Positions 8,961-18,068 of a DNA stretch of 64,000 nucleotides are shown one piece after another. The position numbers were made by a program, and so were the translations under genes. The notes under the pieces are model-generated. The model was not told the DNA's origin, ran no database searches, and saw only the letters and a program-made list of their open reading frames with translations. This stretch comes from Desulfolithobacter dissulfuricans. Its GTDB lineage: Bacteria > Desulfobacterota > Desulfobulbia > Desulfobulbales > Desulfobulbaceae. Each line of letters starts with the position of its first letter. Position 1 is the first letter of the stretch. Location: the NCBI RefSeq assembly GCF_025998535.1, contig NZ_AP024233.1, positions 1,649,219-1,713,218 on the forward strand. The letters are read 5' to 3'.

Positions 8961-9687
8961 ACTCCTGTCCTGCGTTTCCCTTCCTCTATTTCAACCTGGA
9001 GACTTCGGTTCTTCAATGGGCGCGACCGCTTTCTATCCTCATGGGCAATATACGATCAACACTCCCATCTACTCCGATGAACGGCCGAAATCGGCAGAGG
9101 ACCTGTCACGGTATACCGCCGATAGCGTGCCCCGTCCCGTCGGACGGCTTGTGCTCAGCCTGCAGGTGTTCAAGCTTCCGGAAAACCTTCAAATAAACTT
9201 CATCCCTTCGCAACAGATATGGCTTTTGGCTCATAACTGCCCCCAACGAACCAGGCCGTTGGGTCACTCCGGTTTTATCCTCCACACTGTTACCAGGCTT
9301 CACAGGCCGGAATTTCATCACTACTACGGAATCATCTGCCACCTCACACCGCTTCGATCCGCCTTGGATTTCTCCTTGTGCTTCTCTTTTTCCGTTAAAT
9401 GCGGAAACAGTGCAAGGCTTCCCCGGTTAAGGCGAACTCCCTGTGAGCGACCGCATCCTCAATCACGTATCAGGACTGACCAGGTATCGGGCTTCGCGCT
9501 ATTTGGGACGCTTACCCTCCTGATACGCCGAATCAGGTTCGCTTGCGCTATGTGCCGCTCACCTCCTATCGCTTCCTTCAGACTCTGCCGTTACCAGCAA
9601 CGCCCTTACGATTCGGCTTGTCTTCCCCCTGGTCAGGGTGACGCCTGCGTAACGCAGGCTGGGTTTGCCCGCCATGCCGGGCAAACT

Positions 9688-9723
9688 AAAAAAGACCCGG
9701 CCACCAAAGTGACCGGGTCTTTT
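9688..9723. terminator. Rho-independent terminator of ycaO (intron target)
   Basis: Arms GACCCGG at 9694-9700 and CCGGGTC at 9713-9719 pair, extended by a short inner stem with one mismatch. On the minus strand the stem is followed by a T-run, so it terminates ycaO; A/T runs on both sides would allow it to act in either direction. The group II intron begins directly beyond the T-run. Confidence 0.85.
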
Positions 9724-9746
9724 ATCTTCTTTCTTTTTTTTGAGGG

Positions 9747-11501
9747 TCAGGCTTCGACCTCTTTCTCCAGCAGCCGGGCCAGCCCGGCCTGGGCGAACTC
9801 GATATCAGGATCCATGGACAGGGCAATCTGGTAGTTGTGGATGGCCTCGTCGTGCCGGCCGAGCCGCTCCAGGTTGATGGCCAGATTGGCATAGTCGATG
9901 GCCGACACCGGGTTGAGCTCGACGGCCCGGGAAAAATGAAAGGCCGCCTGCTCATGGTTATCCTGTTTGAAGTGACAGACACCGAGGATGTTATGGATAT
10001 CGGGCCGTTCATCATCGAGCCGGCGACCAAGCTCCAGGACCTCCACCGCCTCGCTCCACCGGCCGAGATCCCGCAGGCAGCATCCCTTGTAGGAGTAGAT
10101 ATAGGGCAGGTCTTCCTCTTCAGGATTGCGCTCAAGAGCCCGGTCAAAACAGCCCAGAGCCTCTTCCACCATTCCCTGATCGTAGAGATTGCGACCGCGA
10201 TAGAACTCGAGATAATAGGCCTCGGGCAGCATCTGCTGCATGGCTGAAAGTTTCTCTTCCAGGGCCGCGGGTTCAAGCAGCTCGGCTGCCAGCTTGGCGG
10301 CAAAAAGCGCCGCATCACCACCGGCGGCCCGCTCCCGGAAATGGGCCCCGGGAACAATCGTGTAGATGGCCGGGATCTGCAATTTATCGTGGATGGTGTT
10401 GACCACCAGAACCTCCATGCCGATCCGTTCCAGGGCCCGCAGCGAGTTGTCGATTTCCTGGCGCATATCCGGCGCACTGATATCAACCATCTCATCGAGA
10501 CGAATCATTCTCTCCGGCCGAACCACATAGTCCACCTCGTCCAGGCTCAGGGGCTTGGGCAGACCGGAGGCCACATAGTTGGCCTCGGTGTTGAAGTCGC
10601 CGGCCAGCTGGGCCACCTCGGTCAGGGCCCGAATCAGCGCCTTGGTCGGATCGGGCGTGGTGCCGGCGGTGTAGACGATCTCGCTTTTCTCCGGGAAGGT
10701 GGAGGGATCCCAGGCCAGGGCCGCAACCGTTGGCATGCCGGTATCCAGGGAGAAATCGTTCAAGTAAAGCTCGATGCCGCACCGCTGGAACCGCTCGATC
10801 AGCCGCCGGGCCACCGGATCGGTGACCGATTCGGGATCGATCCCCGGGGTCCGGATCCTCTCCCTGGTCACCACGGCACAGACGTGACGTTCCACGATCT
10901 CGGAGATGCCCTGGAGAATCGCCTCCTCATAGGTATTGCCCGCCGAAGGGCCATTGAACTCGTTGATGGCATAGAACCAGGAAAAAGGTACCAGGACCTC
11001 GGTCTCCCGGGTCAGGGAGGTGGCCCAGGTCCAGCGCATGGGCAAACCTTCCAGAAGCTGCTCGAGCAGCCCGGAATCATTCTTGGTGTCATGTACCGAT
11101 CGGAGCAGGACATCCACGTCGAGAACCGGATAGCCGGCCTCGCGCATGGCCCGGTAGTCACCGACGACGAAGTTGTCGGGATTTTTCAGAAAGCTGAAAA
11201 AACTGAACCGCTCGCCAAGCTCCATGCAGGCACTGGCCCGGGACTGCTCCGGGGTTGAGCCCTTGCCCATCTGTTTCTTCGTGCCGATGGTCTTGAGGGC
11301 GTCCTCGCCGCAGACACTGAAATAAACGGGGATATCAAGCCGCCCGGTATCGATGCGCCGGACCTCTTTGAGGATATCAAGGCCGGTGGCCTTGAGCCGC
11401 TCGTGGAAGCGGGCAACGGTTTCTTCCGGCGTACAGGCCTTGTCCTGGTCATAGGTATACACCTTCTGACAACTTGAGATGCGTATTGGTTGTTTTCTCA
11501 T
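9747..11501 (-). CDS. YcaO-domain protein with C-terminal TPR repeats
   Basis: YcaO proteins activate amide backbones with ATP to form azolines, thioamides or related changes. E. coli YcaO is linked to S12 methylthiolation. The 584 residues divide into a YcaO domain (about 60-420) and a TPR array (about 455-584). The ATP/Mg-binding helices are recognisable: E94/E97/R98 in MELGER and E201/E204/R205 in the GISEIVERH helix, with SAGNT upstream. No precursor peptide, dehydrogenase, TfuA or RimO is adjacent, so the substrate is unknown. The TPR tail suggests protein-protein recognition. It stands alone between 230 bases of spacer and its own terminator. Confidence 0.88.
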   Translation of the reverse strand: MRKQPIRISSCQKVYTYDQDKACTPEETVARFHERLKATGLDILKEVRRIDTGRLDIPVYFSVCGEDALKTIGTKKQMGKGSTPEQSRASACMELGERFSFFSFLKNPDNFVVGDYRAMREAGYPVLDVDVLLRSVHDTKNDSGLLEQLLEGLPMRWTWATSLTRETEVLVPFSWFYAINEFNGPSAGNTYEEAILQGISEIVERHVCAVVTRERIRTPGIDPESVTDPVARRLIERFQRCGIELYLNDFSLDTGMPTVAALAWDPSTFPEKSEIVYTAGTTPDPTKALIRALTEVAQLAGDFNTEANYVASGLPKPLSLDEVDYVVRPERMIRLDEMVDISAPDMRQEIDNSLRALERIGMEVLVVNTIHDKLQIPAIYTIVPGAHFRERAAGGDAALFAAKLAAELLEPAALEEKLSAMQQMLPEAYYLEFYRGRNLYDQGMVEEALGCFDRALERNPEEEDLPYIYSYKGCCLRDLGRWSEAVEVLELGRRLDDERPDIHNILGVCHFKQDNHEQAAFHFSRAVELNPVSAIDYANLAINLERLGRHDEAIHNYQIALSMDPDIEFAQAGLARLLEKEVEA

Positions 11502-11731
11502 GGGAAGTATTGGTTTTTAGTTAATGAAAAAAGGCTGGGATGCAGGTCCCGACATCCCACATTGTGGTTTATTTGCTCCGGCTATACTGAGCATAAAATG
11601 ACAATTCATGCAAGAGAGATATGCAGGAAAATAACATTTTTTATTTTTATTTTTACCTGAATCACTGAAACTGGAATTTCCTCTGTCTTCGATACCAGGA
11701 AGAGACCCATTGATCAGAGTACACTCTATCT

Positions 11732-12961
11732 TTATTCCTCCTGATTTCCGGCTGTGAACAGGTCAGCCCAGGCGATGGACTTGATATAGAGGTGCATTAT
11801 CTCATCCGGATCCACCCCGATATCGGCCAGGAGTTTACGACTCCGGTCCCAGTCCCCCTGTTCCTGGGCGATCACCGCTTCGAGCAGAGGGCGCATGGGC
11901 CCGCGCCGGTGAACCAGGGCCTCCTTGATCTCGGCCGTCACGGGCAACTGCTCCATGATGTTTTTCATCTCGGCATCCAGCATGGCATCCAGGAGAGAAA
12001 AAAGACCCAGGAGAAAATAATTGCTCTTGTCGCCGGCCATCCGACCGCGCTCTGCCAGCAGCTCGCAGAGCCGGGCCCGGATAACCGAGACCCGCAGCAG
12101 CTCTTCGGGTTTATCCCCGGCCATGAAACTGGTAGCCACCAAGGAAACGAACTGCCGCACTCCCTTTTCGCCCAGATAGACCAGGGCATGCCGTATGGAG
12201 GTTACCTCGCTGACCAGGGAATAATAGGCCGAATTGATATAACGGAGCAACTTGTAGGAGAGCGATGCATCGGAGCCAACCAGTTTTTCGATCCGGCCTA
12301 TGGAAAAATCCGGCTTGTTCACCTCGATGAGCAGGTTGAAGAGATTGATCTTGGTGGAGCCCACCTCCCGGCGCTTGAGGACTTCGGGCCGGCGGAAGAA
12401 ATACCCCTGAAAATAGCTGAACCCCAGTCGGACCGCCTGGTCAAACTCCTGGTAGGTTTCTATCTTCTCCGCCAGCAGGCGGATACCGCGGCCCCGCAGG
12501 GAGCGGCAGATATCCTCCACCCCGTCCAGGGGCGTCTGCATGATATCCACCTTGATGATGTCGGCCAGGTCGATGAGCGGCTCCATGCCGGGGGAAAAGA
12601 CAAAGTCATCCAGGGCCAGCATGTACCCCTGCTCCCTGAGCCGCAGACAGGCGTCGATGATCTCCGGACTTGGCGGTACATGCTCAAGTATTTCCACCAC
12701 GATCATGTCCGGGGGAAAAAAGGTCGGGAGATTCTCCAGGAGCAGTTTTTCCGTGAAATTGATAAAGGCGCGTCCGGTACCGACCAGGGTCTGCATGCCG
12801 ATGGAGAGGAGGCTGTTGGCCGCCACCCTGGTGGTGGCCAGGTCCCCATCGGTTTCCTGGTAGACATTCTGCCCGGCGGTGCGGTAGAGGAGCTCGTAAC
12901 CGAAGACCCGCTTGTTCCGGTCAAAGATGGGCTGCCGGGCCACGTAAACATCCATGCTCAC
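11732..12961 (-). CDS. EAL-HDOD signalling protein
   Basis: The 409-residue protein joins an N-terminal EAL-type domain (about 1-200) to a HDOD domain (about 200-400). This architecture is typical of regulatory proteins of the YuxH/CdgJ type that control motility or stress through protein contacts. The EAL motif reads ELL and the DDFG loop reads DDFV, so cyclic-di-GMP hydrolysis is doubtful, although the AEKIET lysine/glutamate segment is kept. The start overlaps the tsaE stop by four bases, indicating coupling. It ends the yejA-kinase-tsaE series. Confidence 0.88.
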   Translation of the reverse strand: MSMDVYVARQPIFDRNKRVFGYELLYRTAGQNVYQETDGDLATTRVAANSLLSIGMQTLVGTGRAFINFTEKLLLENLPTFFPPDMIVVEILEHVPPSPEIIDACLRLREQGYMLALDDFVFSPGMEPLIDLADIIKVDIMQTPLDGVEDICRSLRGRGIRLLAEKIETYQEFDQAVRLGFSYFQGYFFRRPEVLKRREVGSTKINLFNLLIEVNKPDFSIGRIEKLVGSDASLSYKLLRYINSAYYSLVSEVTSIRHALVYLGEKGVRQFVSLVATSFMAGDKPEELLRVSVIRARLCELLAERGRMAGDKSNYFLLGLFSLLDAMLDAEMKNIMEQLPVTAEIKEALVHRRGPMRPLLEAVIAQEQGDWDRSRKLLADIGVDPDEIMHLYIKSIAWADLFTAGNQEE

Positions 12962-13447
12962 GGGAGTCCCTCCTGTTCATGAACAAAGGATTCAAGGATA
13001 TCGGCGACCCGCTCAGGCCAGTCCCCGCCATGGCCCTTGAGGTAAACTGTCCGTTCCTGCTCGTCGGGACCGCGCACGAGGGTGATCTCCAGCCGCTCCT
13101 CCGGCACCAGGCTGCCGAGCCGTTCCGGCCATTCCACCACGGTCACGCCGGAGGTGGTCAGATACTCGTCCAGGCCGGCGGCCAGGATATCATCCTCGCC
13201 CATGAGCCGGTAGCAGTCCATGTGGTAAAGTGGCAACCGGCCGTGATATTCATGGAGCAGGGCAAACGAGGGGCTGGACACATACTGTTCGCCAGGCACT
13301 TCCAGCCCCTGGCTATGGCCTGGGTCAGGGTGGTCTTCCCCCGCCCAGGTCGGCGGAGAGCAGGATCAGGTCACCGGGCCGGGACCGGGTTCCCAACAGA
13401 TGGCCAAACCTCTCTGTATCGGCCAGCGATCGGAGGTGAAGAATCAT
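12958..13447 (-). pseudogene. tsaE: tRNA t6A synthesis ATPase TsaE, two frame breaks
   Basis: TsaE is the ATPase partner of TsaB/TsaD in making t6A37 in tRNAs, normally essential. From ATG 13447 the frame gives a normal TsaE start and SADLG, then breaks at the C-run 13338-13342 inside the Walker A motif. One added base restores GKTTLTQAIARG. A second break at CCCC 13306-13309 is repaired the same way and joins to GEQYVSSPSFALLHEY and TVVEWPERLG. The total shift equals two missing bases. Because the gene should be indispensable and the rest is pristine, I think these are assembly errors and the real gene is intact. The product would be about 163 residues. It overlaps the EAL-HDOD gene. Confidence 0.85.
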
Positions 13448-13460
13448 GTTATTTTCTGAA

Positions 13461-14663
13461 CTACCCATCGCACTGTTTCTGAAACTGACTGTCCGCGGCC
13501 GGGACCGGGATGGTGAATACCACCAGCGTGCCCTGCCCCCGGGCCGACTTGATCCGCACCTCGCCGCCGAGCATGTTGGCCCGCTCGGTCATGGCGGTCA
13601 GGCCGATTCCCCGTTCGGAAGCACACTGCTGCTCGATTTCCTCCAGGTCAAACCCTTCCCCGTCGTCCTGGAGACGGATAACGAGCTGTTCCTCGCCAAG
13701 CAGAAACTCGATGTCCATATTCCGGGCATTGGAGTGGCGGCCCACGTTGTTGAGCGTTTCCTGGATCAACCGGTAGATCAACCGCTGGGCATCGTGGCCG
13801 AACAGGTGTCCCAGCGGACAGGGCTGAAAGGCGCAGCGGATACCGTAGATCTTGCTGAAGTTGAGGACCAGATTCTCGATGGCCGCATCCAGACCGAGGT
13901 CATCGATGATCACCGGGCTCAAGTTCTTTGACAGCCGGCGGACGTTCTCGATGATCTCATCGAGCACGCCGCGGAGCTGCTCCAGGTTTCTGTTGATCTC
14001 GACCATCGATATCTCACTGGAATCATGCAGCTTGTTCTGCAGCACCTTTATCTGCAGCTTGACCGCAGCCAGCGACTGACCCAGTTCATCGTGGAGTTCC
14101 ATGGAGATCCGTTTGCGTTCACTCTCCTGGGCCTTGATCAGGGCCGAGGAGAGAAAACGGAGCCGCTCCTCGGAATTGCGCAGCTGTTCATTGGCTTCCT
14201 GCAGGAGTTCGTTGTTGCGCCGGAGCTTCTCGGCCAGCAACCGGTTTTCCCTCGTCAGCACCCAGGTCTGTACCGCCTGGTCGAGGATCAATCCCAGCTG
14301 GACTATATCCCAGGGCTTGAGCACATACTGATAGATATGGCCCTTGTTGATGGCATCAATGATATCGGAGACATCCACATAGCCGGTAACGATGATACGC
14401 ACGGTCTCCGGGCTTTTCTCATAGACCCGGCAGAGAAAATCCACCCCGCTCATCCCGTCCATTTTCTGGTCAGAGAGGACAATGGCGATGTCCTTTTCCC
14501 GCTGAAAGATCTCCAGGCCCTCCTCGCCGGAAGCCGCGGTCAGGATATCGTACTGGTCACTGAAACTGACGACAAAGCTTGTGGTGTTGATAGGATCGTC
14601 GTCAACAAAGAGTACCTTGATCTGTCGATCCTGGATGGAGCCTGGAATGTGTCCTGATATCAT
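13461..14663 (-). CDS. Receiver-histidine kinase hybrid (NarX-type HisKA_3)
   Basis: The 400-residue protein has an N-terminal receiver domain (phospho-acceptor D65 in LSDQKMDG, K117 in LKPWD), a coiled coil (about 135-180), a HisKA_3 helix with H191 in MELHDELGQ and a C-terminal HATPase (about 290-390, DDGEGF). There is no membrane segment, so it is a cytoplasmic kinase controlled by phosphorylation of its own receiver. The receiver resembles those of RpfG-type systems (IVTGYVDVSDII). No partner response regulator with a DNA-binding domain is adjacent. It sits 12 bases after the yejA-like gene and 13 before tsaE. Confidence 0.9.
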   Translation of the reverse strand: MISGHIPGSIQDRQIKVLFVDDDPINTTSFVVSFSDQYDILTAASGEEGLEIFQREKDIAIVLSDQKMDGMSGVDFLCRVYEKSPETVRIIVTGYVDVSDIIDAINKGHIYQYVLKPWDIVQLGLILDQAVQTWVLTRENRLLAEKLRRNNELLQEANEQLRNSEERLRFLSSALIKAQESERKRISMELHDELGQSLAAVKLQIKVLQNKLHDSSEISMVEINRNLEQLRGVLDEIIENVRRLSKNLSPVIIDDLGLDAAIENLVLNFSKIYGIRCAFQPCPLGHLFGHDAQRLIYRLIQETLNNVGRHSNARNMDIEFLLGEEQLVIRLQDDGEGFDLEEIEQQCASERGIGLTAMTERANMLGGEVRIKSARGQGTLVVFTIPVPAADSQFQKQCDG

Positions 14664-14675
14664 CTGCAGTGTCCC

Positions 14676-16463
14676 TTACTCGATCCACCAGGTCATGAGC
14701 AGCTGGTAGGGGTTATAGTACAGGGGCAGGGTTTCGGGCTGGTGGAATCGGGCAGAATACGCCAGTCGGTGGCTGGCGAGATACCAGTTGGGCACCACGT
14801 AGTACCCGTACCAGAGAACCCGGTCCAGGGCCCTGCAGGCAGCGGTGAGCTCCTCCCTGGTCCAGGCGTAGACAATCTCATCCACCAGAGCGTCCACCAC
14901 AGGCGAGCGCACCCCGGCCAGATTCCTTGATCCCTTGCGCGTAGCCGAGGTGGAATACCAGTAGTCGCGCTGTTCATTGCCCGGCGACTGGGACTGGCCA
15001 AAGACGTTGACGACCATGTCAAAATCGAAATTCTTTATCCGGTCCGTGTAGAGAGCCGGGTCAATGGTCCGGTAGGTGGCCTTTATACCGAGTTTATGGA
15101 GATTTTTCACATACGGGGCCATGACCCGTTCAAAGGAGGGGCTGATGAGAAGGATTTCGAACTGAAACGGTTGACCGGCCCGGTTCTGCAGCAGGCCGTC
15201 CTTGACCCGCCAGCCGGCCTGCATGAGCAGCCTGCGGGCCTGGCGCAGGTTGCCGCGCAGACTGTTTGGCGGACTGGTGGAAGGCGGCGTGAGCGGAGTG
15301 GTGAACACCTCCGGCGGCAACTGGTCGCGATACGGTTCCAGCAACTTGAGTTCCCGGCCCCGGGGCAGACCGGTGGCCGCCAGATCCGAGTTGGAAAAAT
15401 AGGAGTTGCTGCGGGTGTACTGGTTGAAGAACAGGGTCCGATTGGTCCATTCAAAGTCAAAGGCCAGGCCGAGGGCCTGGCGGACCAGCGGATCCTGGAA
15501 CAAGGGCCGGCGGGTGTTGAAGACAAAACCCTGCATGCCGGCATTGTTCTTGTGCGGAAACCGCTTCTTGACCAACTCGCCGTTGTCGAAACGTCGTCCC
15601 TTGAGATCCCGCACCCACTGTTTGGCGATGTTGACCACCATGAAATCGAATTCGCCGGCCTTGAAGGCCTCCACCGAGACGATCTGATCCTTGAAATACT
15701 TGATGGTGATGGTGTCGAAATTGAACATGCCACGTCGTACGGGATGGTCTGCGGCCCAGTAGTCTGGGTTTCTCTTGTAGGTGATCGATTTGCCCGGCTT
15801 CACCGCCGCCACCACATAGGGCCCCGAGCCAAGTGGCGGGGTTCGCATGTCGTCCAGGGAGTCAAAGGGATGGCGGGTGTAGTAGGCTTTACTCAGGACC
15901 GGCAGCTGGGCGACGATCATGTGCAGCTCCCGGTTGGGCCGGGAAAAGAGAAACTGGATCCGGCGATCGTCGAGGATCCTGGCCTCGGCGATGTCCTGGA
16001 GATAGATCTGGTAGAAGGGGTGCGCCTTGTCACTTTTGAGGATATCAAAGGAAAATTTCACATCCTCCGGGGTCACCGGCGTGCCGTCGGAAAAACGGGC
16101 CCGGGAATCGATGGTGAAGGTCACCGAGGTCCGGTCACTGGCCAGGTCGATATCACTGGCCACCAGGCCGTATTCGGCAAACGGCTCATCAAGGCTGGCC
16201 ACGGCCAGGGTCTCGAAGACAAACATCTCCAGGCCAAAGGGCGCGCTGCCCTTGAGGGTAAAGGGGTTCATCTTGTCAAAGCTGCCAAGATCATGCAGGA
16301 CCAGGCTACCCCCCTTGCGGGCCTTGTCCGAGGTGTAGTCAAACCGGGTGAAATCAGCGGGATATTTCAACTTGCCGTCAATACTGATCCCGTGAGCCGC
16401 CAGGGCCTGGAGCGGAGCGAAAAGACAGAAAAACAAGATAAAGATCCACTGAAAAACTGGCAT
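14676..16463 (-). CDS. YejA-like oligopeptide ABC transporter binding protein
   Basis: The 595-residue protein starts with a signal peptide (cleavage probably after residues 20-22, QALAA). It follows with an SBP_bac_5 fold: LGSFDKMNPFTLKG, SDGTPVTPEDVKFSFD and the GSGPYVV loop. The wording is closest to YejA, the periplasmic receptor of the YejABEF peptide/microcin-C importer. No permease or ATPase genes are nearby, so the protein is either an orphan receptor or serves a transporter elsewhere. Its downstream partner is a cytoplasmic kinase, so a sensing role is possible but not shown. Confidence 0.88.
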   Translation of the reverse strand: MPVFQWIFILFFCLFAPLQALAAHGISIDGKLKYPADFTRFDYTSDKARKGGSLVLHDLGSFDKMNPFTLKGSAPFGLEMFVFETLAVASLDEPFAEYGLVASDIDLASDRTSVTFTIDSRARFSDGTPVTPEDVKFSFDILKSDKAHPFYQIYLQDIAEARILDDRRIQFLFSRPNRELHMIVAQLPVLSKAYYTRHPFDSLDDMRTPPLGSGPYVVAAVKPGKSITYKRNPDYWAADHPVRRGMFNFDTITIKYFKDQIVSVEAFKAGEFDFMVVNIAKQWVRDLKGRRFDNGELVKKRFPHKNNAGMQGFVFNTRRPLFQDPLVRQALGLAFDFEWTNRTLFFNQYTRSNSYFSNSDLAATGLPRGRELKLLEPYRDQLPPEVFTTPLTPPSTSPPNSLRGNLRQARRLLMQAGWRVKDGLLQNRAGQPFQFEILLISPSFERVMAPYVKNLHKLGIKATYRTIDPALYTDRIKNFDFDMVVNVFGQSQSPGNEQRDYWYSTSATRKGSRNLAGVRSPVVDALVDEIVYAWTREELTAACRALDRVLWYGYYVVPNWYLASHRLAYSARFHQPETLPLYYNPYQLLMTWWIE

Positions 16464-16696
16464 GAAATCTTATGGTCCGGGAAAAAGTTACAGGGTGAGC
16501 ATATCCTTCGTATTATACACCCGATTCAACCCCGGTCAACAACGGTGGAGAAGGGAAAAGAAATTCCCTGGAAATAATTGACCAATTTCCAGCACAGGTG
16601 TAAAAAGGAGAATTCATTTTTCATTTTCGCGTACCGCGCTGAAGGAGGTGTCCGCCGCCCCTCAGCTTCCTGCAGATCATCCCATGGAGGACAGGA
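16464..16696. other. Divergent promoter region between yejA-like gene and leuC
   Basis: This 233-base spacer must hold the leuC promoter on the plus strand and the yejA promoter on the minus strand. A strong Shine-Dalgarno GGAGG lies at 16687-16691, just before the leuC ATG. I found no T-box, leader peptide or clear hairpin. Confidence 0.4.
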
Positions 16697-17980
16697 ATGG
16701 GACAGACGATAACCCAGAAAATATTTGAAGCCCACCTTCGAGATACCCCGACCCCGGGCAACATGGTGCTGGATCTGGATGTGGTCATGTGCCACGAGAT
16801 CACCACCCCCATCGCCATCATGGATCTCATGGACAAGGGCATGGACCGGGTCTTTGATCCGGACAAGATCAAGGCCGTCATCGACCATGTCACCCCGCCC
16901 AAGGATTCCAAGACCGCGACCCAGTCCAAGATCATGCGTGAATGGGCCCGGCGGCACGGCATCAAAGATTTCTTTGATATCGGCCGTAACGGGGTCTGCC
17001 ACGCCCTGTTCCCTGAAAAAGGTTTCATCCGGCCCGGCTACACGGTCATCATGGGCGACTCCCACACCTGCACCCATGGTGCCTTCGGGGCCTTTGCCGC
17101 CGGAGTGGGGACCACGGATCTGGAAGTGGGCATCCTCAAGGGGGTCTGCGCCTTCCGCGCTCCCAAGTCCATGAAGATCGAGATCACCGGAACCCTGCCC
17201 GAAGGGGTCTATGCCAAGGACATCATCCTGCGGCTCATCAAGGAGCTGACCGTCAACGGTGCCACGGATCATGTCATGGAGTTCCGCGGCCCGGTGGTGG
17301 AGCAGATGGACATGTCCTCGCGGATGACGCTTTGCAACATGGCGGTGGAGGCCGGGGCCACCTCTGGTCTCTGCCTGCCCGACGAGACCACGGCCCGCTA
17401 CCTGTGGGAGTTCATAAAGGATGACTATGAATCCCTGGAGGCGGCGGTGGAGGATTTCAAAAAATGGCATTCAGATCCCGATGCCGACTATGCAGCCTCG
17501 CTGACCCTGGATGTCTCTGACCTGGAGCCCCAGGTGACTTTTGGCTTCAAGCCTGACCAGGTCCGCGATATCGGCGAGATGGCCGGCACCCGGGTGGACC
17601 AGATCTACATCGGGTCCTGTACCAATGGCCGTATCGAGGATATCCGGGCCGCAGCCTCCATCCTGAAAGGCAGAACCATTGCCGATACGGTGCGGGGCAT
17701 CCTGACCCCGGCCACCCCGGCCATCTATTCCCAGGCCCTGGACGAGGGGCTGATCAAGATTTTCATGGACGCCGGCTTCTGCGTCCTCAACCCCACCTGC
17801 GGCGCCTGCCTCGGCATGAGCAGCGGCGTGCTGGCCGAAGGGGAGGTCTGCGCCTCGACCACCAACCGTAATTTCAATGGCCGCATGGGCAAGGGCGGTA
17901 TGGTGCACCTGATGAGTCCGCTCAGTGCGGCGGCGGCCGCGATTACCGGCGAGATCACCGATCCGCGGCAGTTTCTGTAA
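16697..17980 (+). CDS. leuC: 3-isopropylmalate dehydratase large subunit (HacA-type)
   Basis: LeuC with LeuD isomerises 2- to 3-isopropylmalate in leucine synthesis, using a 4Fe-4S cluster. The 427-residue length is that of the shorter archaeal/HacA-like class rather than the about 465-residue enterobacterial form. Cluster ligands are visible in GSCTNGRIED and NPTCGACLG; MGDSHTCTHGAFGAFAAGVGT is the usual substrate loop. A good GGAGG ribosome site precedes the ATG. leuD follows after 88 bases. A homoaconitase-like activity is an alternative for this class, but the leuD pairing favours leucine synthesis. Confidence 0.93.
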   Translation: MGQTITQKIFEAHLRDTPTPGNMVLDLDVVMCHEITTPIAIMDLMDKGMDRVFDPDKIKAVIDHVTPPKDSKTATQSKIMREWARRHGIKDFFDIGRNGVCHALFPEKGFIRPGYTVIMGDSHTCTHGAFGAFAAGVGTTDLEVGILKGVCAFRAPKSMKIEITGTLPEGVYAKDIILRLIKELTVNGATDHVMEFRGPVVEQMDMSSRMTLCNMAVEAGATSGLCLPDETTARYLWEFIKDDYESLEAAVEDFKKWHSDPDADYAASLTLDVSDLEPQVTFGFKPDQVRDIGEMAGTRVDQIYIGSCTNGRIEDIRAAASILKGRTIADTVRGILTPATPAIYSQALDEGLIKIFMDAGFCVLNPTCGACLGMSSGVLAEGEVCASTTNRNFNGRMGKGGMVHLMSPLSAAAAAITGEITDPRQFL

Positions 17981-18068
17981 GATTTCCGTAATACGTGAGT
18001 GGCTACTTTCTGTACTGATTGCCGGCATTGACCTGCAACTCCGGCAGAGCCAACCCTGGAGAGAAAAA

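Larger units (their letters stand above)
7598..9686 (-). mobile_element. Group II intron inserted behind the ycaO terminator
   Basis: The element reads on the minus strand. Its 5' end is placed near 9686, where the strand reads GTTTGCCCGGC with a short complementary hairpin. It contains about 700 bases of structured RNA, an intact reverse transcriptase gene, then a domain V hairpin (7647-7677) and a domain VI-like stem with arms GAGGCAAG/CTTGCCTC, ending near 7598 with ...CTCGAT. The 5' end follows the T-tract of the rho-independent terminator of ycaO at once. That is the target preference known for class IIC introns, whose proteins also lack an HNH endonuclease domain. End points are estimated to within a few bases. 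Confidence 0.85.

Noticed and set aside
9106-9342. Minus-strand frame of 78 codons in the intron 5' part
   Set aside because: It lies within the structured RNA upstream of the maturase gene and resembles no protein; the bases are explained by the intron.
15096-16577. Plus-strand frame opposite the yejA-like gene
   Set aside because: Low-complexity shadow; the minus-strand product is a clear binding protein.
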